Source: Arcuatula senhousia
Taxonomy: Eukaryota > Mollusca > Bivalvia > Mytilida > Mytilidae
Direction of reading: 5' to 3'
NCBI GenBank assembly: GCA_963971305.1
Contig: OZ020305.1
Span: 15,223,001-15,287,000, forward strand
Length of the DNA stretch: 64,000 nucleotides
This document shows, piece by piece, positions 58,159-64,000 of this stretch. The position numbers and the translations under genes are program-made. The notes beneath the pieces were generated by a model. That model had not been told where the DNA came from, did no database searches, and was given only the letters and a program-made list of their open reading frames with translations. Within the stretch, counting starts at the first letter, position 1. Every line of letters begins with the position of its first letter.

Positions 58159-58452
58159 TTATTCTTCTTCGAATGGATTGAATTCTGGCTCTTGTCCGAA
58201 TAGCTTGAATCTTAGGGTTTCTGCTTCTTTGTGCTTTTCTGTTGTATATTGGTAGTACATGTTGATGACGCCTTCAAGCACGACAATTCTCATACGAAGT
58301 GGATATCTGAAACTTCGAATGTTATCTTTGACGGCTTTGTCATACTTGTTCTTCAAGTATTCCAGTTTGTCACTCAGAAGCAACATCTGTTGACAGGCTT
58401 TCTGGGTTCTGTTCTCTGCGTCTTGTAGCTTGGCATACATTGAGGAGTCCAT
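58159..58452 (-). CDS. Unknown 97-residue protein, copy 34
   Basis: Phe91 form. Unit 34 spans 57056-58671 (1616 bp, long) with TTTTACCTTG (shared with unit 28) and TTGTTTAATA (shared with units 35-36). TATA box at 58533-58541, stem-loop at 58076-58091. Confidence 0.8.
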   Translation of the reverse strand: MDSSMYAKLQDAENRTQKACQQMLLLSDKLEYLKNKYDKAVKDNIRSFRYPLRMRIVVLEGVINMYYQYTTEKHKEAETLRFKLFGQEPEFNPFEEE

Positions 58453-59691
58453 AGTTGTATTATAAAGCTAGCGTTTGTTTTATTCTTTTGCGTATTCAAG
58501 TGAAAATGATACTTTCCCTGAGAGTTAAACTACTTTATATACTGGATTCTCAGATGTCAAGATGACACGAAACGATTATCAAGAGATGAGTTTGACAGGA
58601 CCGTTGTTTTCATAGCTTAAGTAGACCCAAGCTCTTTCCGTCGTTTAAAATGTACATTGCAAATGATTATCTCATAATGAGCTAATTACTTTAATTTAGG
58701 ATTGGTGATTTGACTGAAGATTTTTATTTTGTATTTTATTTACATTTTTAGTTCAAAAATTGATTTTTCTAACTCTACGTCTTTTTTTTATTTTTCAAGA
58801 AGGGGGCGATAATTCACAATATCTGGTAATAGATGACTTTGATATATATTGTATTCGTAGATTGGACGCAATGAACGTAATTCTGAAAATGGAATGGTAA
58901 ATGCTGATTTTTTTTATTATATTTTTTATTTGTTGCTATATTTGTAAATTTCAGTTGGAAAGGGGGGGGATAGCGACAATAAAAAAGGGGCGGTGCGGAG
59001 ATTACAGCTAGTCGTTGTTGTTTAATATAGTGCCCTTTTTATGTGCACATTTGTCTTATTTTGTTCGGTCGCGTGTGCTTTTAGCTTGCCGTTTGTGTGG
59101 TATTTCCTTGAGACTGAGTGAGTTTCATGATCAAATAAGCAGAAATTACTGAAGTTGTCCACGAAGCTTGTTGCTTTTGCAACTTGAGTACAAGAGCGGA
59201 CGAATATTCGGGTTTATGACTTTTTCTATTTTATAACAAAACTACCGCAAATGTTTCATTATGTTGAGGAAAATGTGTTTTGCAATGGTGTAAGGGGGAA
59301 ACAACGCGCATGATTTGCACGAGCTTCATGTTTTCTTTACGATTGAAGCAACACAGCATACAACTTTGATCTGATTTTTGTTCAGAAGCTTCTCTGATGC
59401 AGTTGGTAAGTCACTGTTTATTGAAAAGCTAGCTATAGTTTTTTTATTTGCCATTTAAAGGATTTTTTTTAGTCCAGGTTTTACTGTATTTGCATTTTTG
59501 AAAATGTATAGTGAAATCGGCATGGTTCGTTAACATGATTGGTTTGTTGTTTAATATGGTTAATTTGCAATAGTTGTCGGCGGCGAAAGTTGAGTAACAT
59601 AAATTGACTTTTACCTGAAAGAGAGATAGGGTCCGGTTAAAAATTCATTGTTTGTATACAAATAGTAAGATTCTTTTTGAAAAATTTTAGC

Positions 59692-59707
59692 GGCTCTTAA
59701 AAGAGCC
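59692..59707 (-). terminator. Histone-type 3' stem-loop, copy 35
   Basis: Unchanged hairpin. Confidence 0.9.
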
Positions 59708-59774
59708 CTTTTCACAGTCACATAAAGGACTGGGTCTTTGGCATTTGGATGTGCCTTGTTGAATTCATGGTTCT

Positions 59775-60068
59775 TTATTCTTCTTCGAATGGATTGAATT
59801 CTGGCTCTTGTCCGAATAGCTTGAATCTTAGGGTTTCTGCTTCTTTGTGCTTTTCTGTTGTATATTGGTAGTACATGTTGATGACGCCTTCAAGCACGAC
59901 AATTCTCATACGAAGTGGATATCTGAAACTTCGAATGTTATCTTTGACGGCTTTGTCATACTTGTTCTTCAAGTATTCCAGTTTGTCACTCAGAAGCAAC
60001 ATCTGTTGACAGGCTTTCTGGGTTCTGTTCTCTGCGTCTTGTAGCTTGGCATACATTGAGGAGTCCAT
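59775..60068 (-). CDS. Unknown 97-residue protein, copy 35
   Basis: Phe91 form. Unit 35 spans 58672-60287 (1616 bp); GGAAAGGGG replaces GGAGGGGGG, the GTAAG G-run has 5 G and there is an extra T, all as in unit 37. TATA box at 60149-60157, stem-loop at 59692-59707. Confidence 0.8.
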   Translation of the reverse strand: MDSSMYAKLQDAENRTQKACQQMLLLSDKLEYLKNKYDKAVKDNIRSFRYPLRMRIVVLEGVINMYYQYTTEKHKEAETLRFKLFGQEPEFNPFEEE

Positions 60069-61307
60069 AGTTGTATTATAAAGCTAGCGTTTGTTTTATT
60101 CTTTTGCGTATTCAAGTGAAAATGATACTTTCCCTGAGAGTTAAACTACTTTATATACTGGATTCTCAGATGTCAAGATGACACGAAACGATTATCAAGA
60201 GATGAGTTTGACAGGACCGTTGTTTTCATAGCTTAAGTAGACCCAAGCTCTTTCCGTCGTTTAAAATGTACATTGCAAATGATTATCTCATAATGAGCTA
60301 ATTACTTTAATTTAGGATTGGTGATTTGACTGAAGATTTTTATTTTGTATTTTATTTACATTTTTAGTTCAAAAATTGATTTTTCTAACTCTACGTCTTT
60401 TTTTTATTTTTCAAGAAGGGGGCGATAATTCACAATATCTGGTAATAGATGACTTTGATATATATTGTATTCGTAGATTGGACGCAATGAACGTAATTCT
60501 GAAAATGGAATGGTAAATGCTGATTTTTTTATTATATTTTTTATTTGTTGCTATATTTGTAAATTTCAGTTGGAAAGGGGGGGGATAGCGACAATAAAAA
60601 AGGGGCGGTGCGGAGATTACAGCTAGTCGTTGTTGTTTAATATAGTGTCCTTTTTATGTGCACATTTGTCTTATTTTGTTCGGTCGCGTGTGCTTTTAGC
60701 TTGCCGTTTGTGTGGTATTTCCTTGAGACTGAGTGAGTTTCATGATCAAATAAGCAGAAATTACTGAAGTTGTCCACGAAGCTTGTTGCTTTTGCAACTT
60801 GAGTACAAGAGCGGACGAATATTCGGGTTTATGACTTTTTCTATTTTATAACAAAACTACCGCAAATGTTTCATTATGTTGAGGAAAATGTGTTTTGCAA
60901 TGGTGTAAGGGGGGAAACAACGCGCATGATTTGCACGAGCTTCATGTTTTCTTTACGATTGAAGCAACACAGCATACAACTTTGATCTGATTTTTGTTCA
61001 GAAGCTTCTCTGATGCAGTTGGTAAGTCACTGTTTATTGAAAAGCTAGCTATAGTTTTTTTATTTGCCATTTAAAGGATTTTTTTTAGTCCAGGTTTTAC
61101 TGTATTTGCATTTTTGAAAATGTATAGTGAAATCGGCATGGTTCGTTAACATGATTGGTTTGTTGTTTAATATGGTTAATTTGCAATAGTTGTCGGCGGC
61201 GAAAGTTGAGTAACATAAATTGACTTTTACCTGAAAGAGAGATAGGGTCCGGTTAAAAATTCATTGTTTGTATACAAATAGTAAGATTCTTTTTGAAAAA
61301 TTTTAGC

Positions 61308-61323
61308 GGCTCTTAAAAGAGCC
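61308..61323 (-). terminator. Histone-type 3' stem-loop, copy 36
   Basis: Unchanged hairpin. Confidence 0.9.
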
Positions 61324-61390
61324 CTTTTCACAGTCACATAAAGGACTGGGTCTTTGGCATTTGGATGTGCCTTGTTGAATTCATGGTTCT

Positions 61391-61684
61391 TTATTCTTCT
61401 TCGAATGGATTGAATTCTGGCTCTTGTCCGAATAGCTTGAATCTTAGGGTTTCTGCTTCTTTGTGCTTTTCTGTTGTATATTGGTAGTACATGTTGATGA
61501 CGCCTTCAAGCACGACAATTCTCATACGAAGTGGATATCTGAAACTTCGAATGTTATCTTTGACGGCTTTGTCATACTTGTTCTTCAAGTATTCCAGTTT
61601 GTCACTCAGAAGCAACATCTGTTGACAGGCTTTCTGGGTTCTGTTCTCTGCGTCTTGTAGCTTGGCATACATTGAGGAGTCCAT
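61391..61684 (-). CDS. Unknown 97-residue protein, copy 36
   Basis: Phe91 form. Unit 36 spans 60288-61903 (1616 bp) with ATAGTGTCC, a variant otherwise seen only in partial unit 38. TATA box at 61765-61773, stem-loop at 61308-61323. Confidence 0.8.
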   Translation of the reverse strand: MDSSMYAKLQDAENRTQKACQQMLLLSDKLEYLKNKYDKAVKDNIRSFRYPLRMRIVVLEGVINMYYQYTTEKHKEAETLRFKLFGQEPEFNPFEEE

Positions 61685-62923
61685 AGTTGTATTATAAAGC
61701 TAGCGTTTGTTTTATTCTTTTGCGTATTCAAGTGAAAATGATACTTTCCCTGAGAGTTAAACTACTTTATATACTGGATTCTCAGATGTCAAGATGACAC
61801 GAAACGATTATCAAGAGATGAGTTTGACAGGACCGTTGTTTTCATAGCTTAAGTAGACCCAAGCTCTTTCCGTCGTTTAAAATGTACATTGCAAATGATT
61901 ATCTCATAATGAGCTAATTACTTTAATTTAGGATTGGTGATTTGACTGAAGATTTTTATTTTGTATTTTATTTACATTTTTAGTTCAAAAATTGATTTTT
62001 CTAACTCTACGTCTTTTTTTTATTTTTCAAGAAGGGGGCGATAATTCACAATATCTGGTAATAGATGACTTTGATATATATTGTATTCGTAGATTGGACG
62101 CAATGAACGTAATTCTGAAAATGGAATGGTAAATGCTGATTTTTTTTATTACATTTTTTATTTGTTGCTATATTTGTAAATTTCAGTTGGAAAGGGGGGG
62201 GATAGCGACAATAAAAAAGGGGCGGTGCGGAGATTACAGCTAGTCGTTGTTGTTTAATATAGTGCCCTTTTTATGTGCACATTTGTCTTATTTTGTTCGG
62301 TCGCGTGTGCTTTTAGCTTGCCGTTTGTGTGGTATTTCCTTGAGACTGAGTGAGTTTCATGATCAAATAAGCAGAAATTACTGAAGTTGTCCACGAAGCT
62401 TGTTGCTTTTGCAACTTGAGTACAAGAGCGGACGAATATTCGGGTTTATGACTTTTTCTATTTTATAACAAAACTACCGCAAATGTTTCATTATGTTGAG
62501 GAAAATGTGTTTTGCAATGGTGTAAGGGGGAAACAACGCGCATGATTTGCACGAGCTTCATGTTTTCTTTACGATTGAAGCAACACAGCATACAACTTTG
62601 ATCTGATTTTTGTTCAGAAGCTTCTCTGATGCAGTTGGTAAGTCACTGTTTATTGAAAAGCTAGCTATAGTTTTTTTATTTGCCATTTAAAGGATTTTTT
62701 TTAGTCCAGGTTTTACTGTATTTGCATTTTTGAAAATGTATAGTGAAATCGGCATGGTTCGTTAACATGATTGGTTTGTTGCTTAATATGGTTAATTTGC
62801 AATAGTTGTCGGCGGCGAAAGTTGAGTAACATAAATTGACTTTTACCTGAAAGAGAGATAGGGTCCGGTTAAAAATTCATTGTTTGTATACAAATAGTAA
62901 GATTCTTTTTGAAAAATTTTAGC

Positions 62924-62939
62924 GGCTCTTAAAAGAGCC
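62924..62939 (-). terminator. Histone-type 3' stem-loop, copy 37
   Basis: Unchanged hairpin. Confidence 0.9.
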
Positions 62940-63006
62940 CTTTTCACAGTCACATAAAGGACTGGGTCTTTGGCATTTGGATGTGCCTTGTTGAATTCAT
63001 GGTTCT

Positions 63007-63300
63007 TTATTCTTCTTCGAATGGATTGAATTCTGGCTCTTGTCCGAATAGCTTGAATCTTAGGGTTTCTGCTTCTTTGTGCTTTTCTGTTGTATATTGG
63101 TAGTACATGTTGATGACGCCTTCAAGCACGACAATTCTCATACGAAGTGGATATCTGAAACTTCGAATGTTATCTTTGACGGCTTTGTCATACTTGTTCT
63201 TCAAGTATTCCAGTTTGTCACTCAGAAGCAACATCTGTTGACAGGCTTTCTGGGTTCTGTTCTCTGCGTCTTGTAGCTTGGCATACATTGAGGAGTCCAT
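63007..63300 (-). CDS. Unknown 97-residue protein, copy 37
   Basis: Phe91 form. Unit 37 spans 61904-63519 (1616 bp) and resembles unit 35, but has TTGCTTAATA and a private ATTACATTT. TATA box at 63381-63389, stem-loop at 62924-62939. Last complete gene in the window. Confidence 0.8.
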   Translation of the reverse strand: MDSSMYAKLQDAENRTQKACQQMLLLSDKLEYLKNKYDKAVKDNIRSFRYPLRMRIVVLEGVINMYYQYTTEKHKEAETLRFKLFGQEPEFNPFEEE

Positions 63301-63519
63301 AGTTGTATTATAAAGCTAGCGTTTGTTTTATTCTTTTGCGTATTCAAGTGAAAATGATACTTTCCCTGAGAGTTAAACTACTTTATATACTGGATTCTCA
63401 GATGTCAAGATGACACGAAACGATTATCAAGAGATGAGTTTGACAGGACCGTTGTTTTCATAGCTTAAGTAGACCCAAGCTCTTTCCGTCGTTTAAAATG
63501 TACATTGCAAATGATTATC

Positions 63520-64000
63520 TCATAATGAGCTAATTACTTTAATTTAGGATTGGTGATTTGACTGAAGATTTTTATTTTGTATTTTATTTACATTTTTAGT
63601 TCAAAAATTGATTTTTCTAACTCTACGTCTTTTTTTTATTTTTCAAGAAGGGGGCGATAATTCACAATATCTGGTAATAGATGACTTTGATATATATTGT
63701 ATTCGTAGATTGGACGCAATGAACGTAATTCTGAAAATGGAATGGTAAATGCTGATTTTTTTATTATATTTTTTATTTGTTGCTATATTTGTAAATTTCA
63801 GTTGGAAAGGGGGGGGGATAGCGACAATAAAAAAGGGGCGGTGCGGAGATTACAGCTAGTCGTTGTTGTTTAATATAGTGTCCTTTTTATGTGCACATTT
63901 GTCTTATTTTGTTCGGTCGCGTGTGCTTTTAGCTTGCCGTTTGTGTGGTATTTCCTTGAGACTGAGTGAGTTTCATGATCAAATAAGCAGAAATTACTGA
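63520..64000. repeat. Partial unit 38
   Basis: First 481 bp of a further long-type unit (GGAAAGGGG, ATAGTGTCC markers as in unit 36). The gene would lie beyond the window edge. Confidence 0.95.

Larger units (their letters stand above)
1..64000. repeat. Tandem array of about 1.6-kb gene-bearing units (37 complete, 1 partial)
   Basis: Near-identical head-to-tail units fill the whole window. Taking the unit start at the TCATAATGAG sequence, units begin at 1, 1616, 3219, 4822, 6424, 8027, 9631, 11233, 12837, 14440, 16042, 17646, 19248, 20852, 22452, 24056, 25656, 27258, 28862, 30466, 32070, 35796, 37411, 39026, 40641, 42244, 43860, 45475, 47093, 48712, 50316, 51935, 55438, 57056, 58672, 60288, 61904 and 63520. 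Undisturbed units are 1600-1619 bp; units 21 and 32 are enlarged by transposons. Each has one minus-strand gene of 294 bp and about 1.3 kb of spacer. Both window edges are inside the array. The layout resembles a gene-containing macrosatellite or a solitary-gene histone-type repeat. Confidence 0.98.

Noticed and set aside
1..64000. Ribosomal DNA, 5S, tRNA, snRNA or spliced-leader array
   Set aside because: No conserved rRNA, 5S, tRNA box or snRNA sequences seen. A GTAAGT and an ATTTTTGA Sm-like site occur in the spacer but without the expected secondary structure or spacing.
1..64000. CRISPR array or bacterial operon
   Set aside because: Repeat units are 1.6 kb and gene-bearing, not short repeats with unique spacers; promoters, 3' ends and transposons are eukaryotic.
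1..64000. Array as a pure assembly artefact
   Set aside because: Units carry linked, unit-specific variants, two clean transposon insertions with target duplications and ordered dimer patterns, which fit a real array resolved by long reads. Exact copy number may still be wrong.

Overview
The window lies entirely inside a eukaryotic, almost certainly metazoan, tandem array. It holds 37 complete repeat units of about 1.60-1.62 kb plus the start of a 38th. Each unit carries one small intronless gene on the minus strand encoding the same 97-residue protein, which I do not recognise. Evidence for an animal genome: every gene ends in a replication-dependent-histone-type 3' stem-loop followed by a purine-rich downstream element, the promoter has a TATA box, and the two insertions are typical animal-style transposons. 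The AT-rich sequence and element types would fit a marine invertebrate such as a mollusc, but that is only a guess.

Layout. Units 1-20 (1-32069) are almost all a short spacer type (1600-1604 bp); only unit 1 is long. Unit 21 (32070-35795) is interrupted by a 2118-bp non-autonomous LTR retrotransposon (32984-35101; identical-looking 575-bp LTRs, GTAA duplication) with one zinc-knuckle/coiled-coil gag-like ORF and no pol. Units 22-31 (35796-51934) are mostly the long spacer type (1615-1619 bp; 13 extra bp plus a longer G tract). Unit 32 (51935-55437) is interrupted by a 1896-bp terminal-inverted-repeat DNA element (52036-53931; TAA duplication) packed with degenerate subterminal repeats. Units 33-37 and partial unit 38 (55438-64000) are long type. 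Array ends are not in the window, so total copy number is unknown.

Gene unit logic (minus strand): TATA box, initiator-like site, about 55-nt leader, ATG in a strong context, 97 codons, TAA, then a 16-nt hairpin 67 nt after the stop and a purine-rich element 12 nt past the hairpin. This is the gene plan of a replication-dependent histone gene, yet the protein is not a histone: it is charge-balanced, predicted helical, with a basic patch in the middle and an acidic tail. The main discovery candidate is therefore a massively amplified non-histone gene that appears to use histone mRNA 3'-end processing. Shared private variants show the array grows partly by two-unit duplications.
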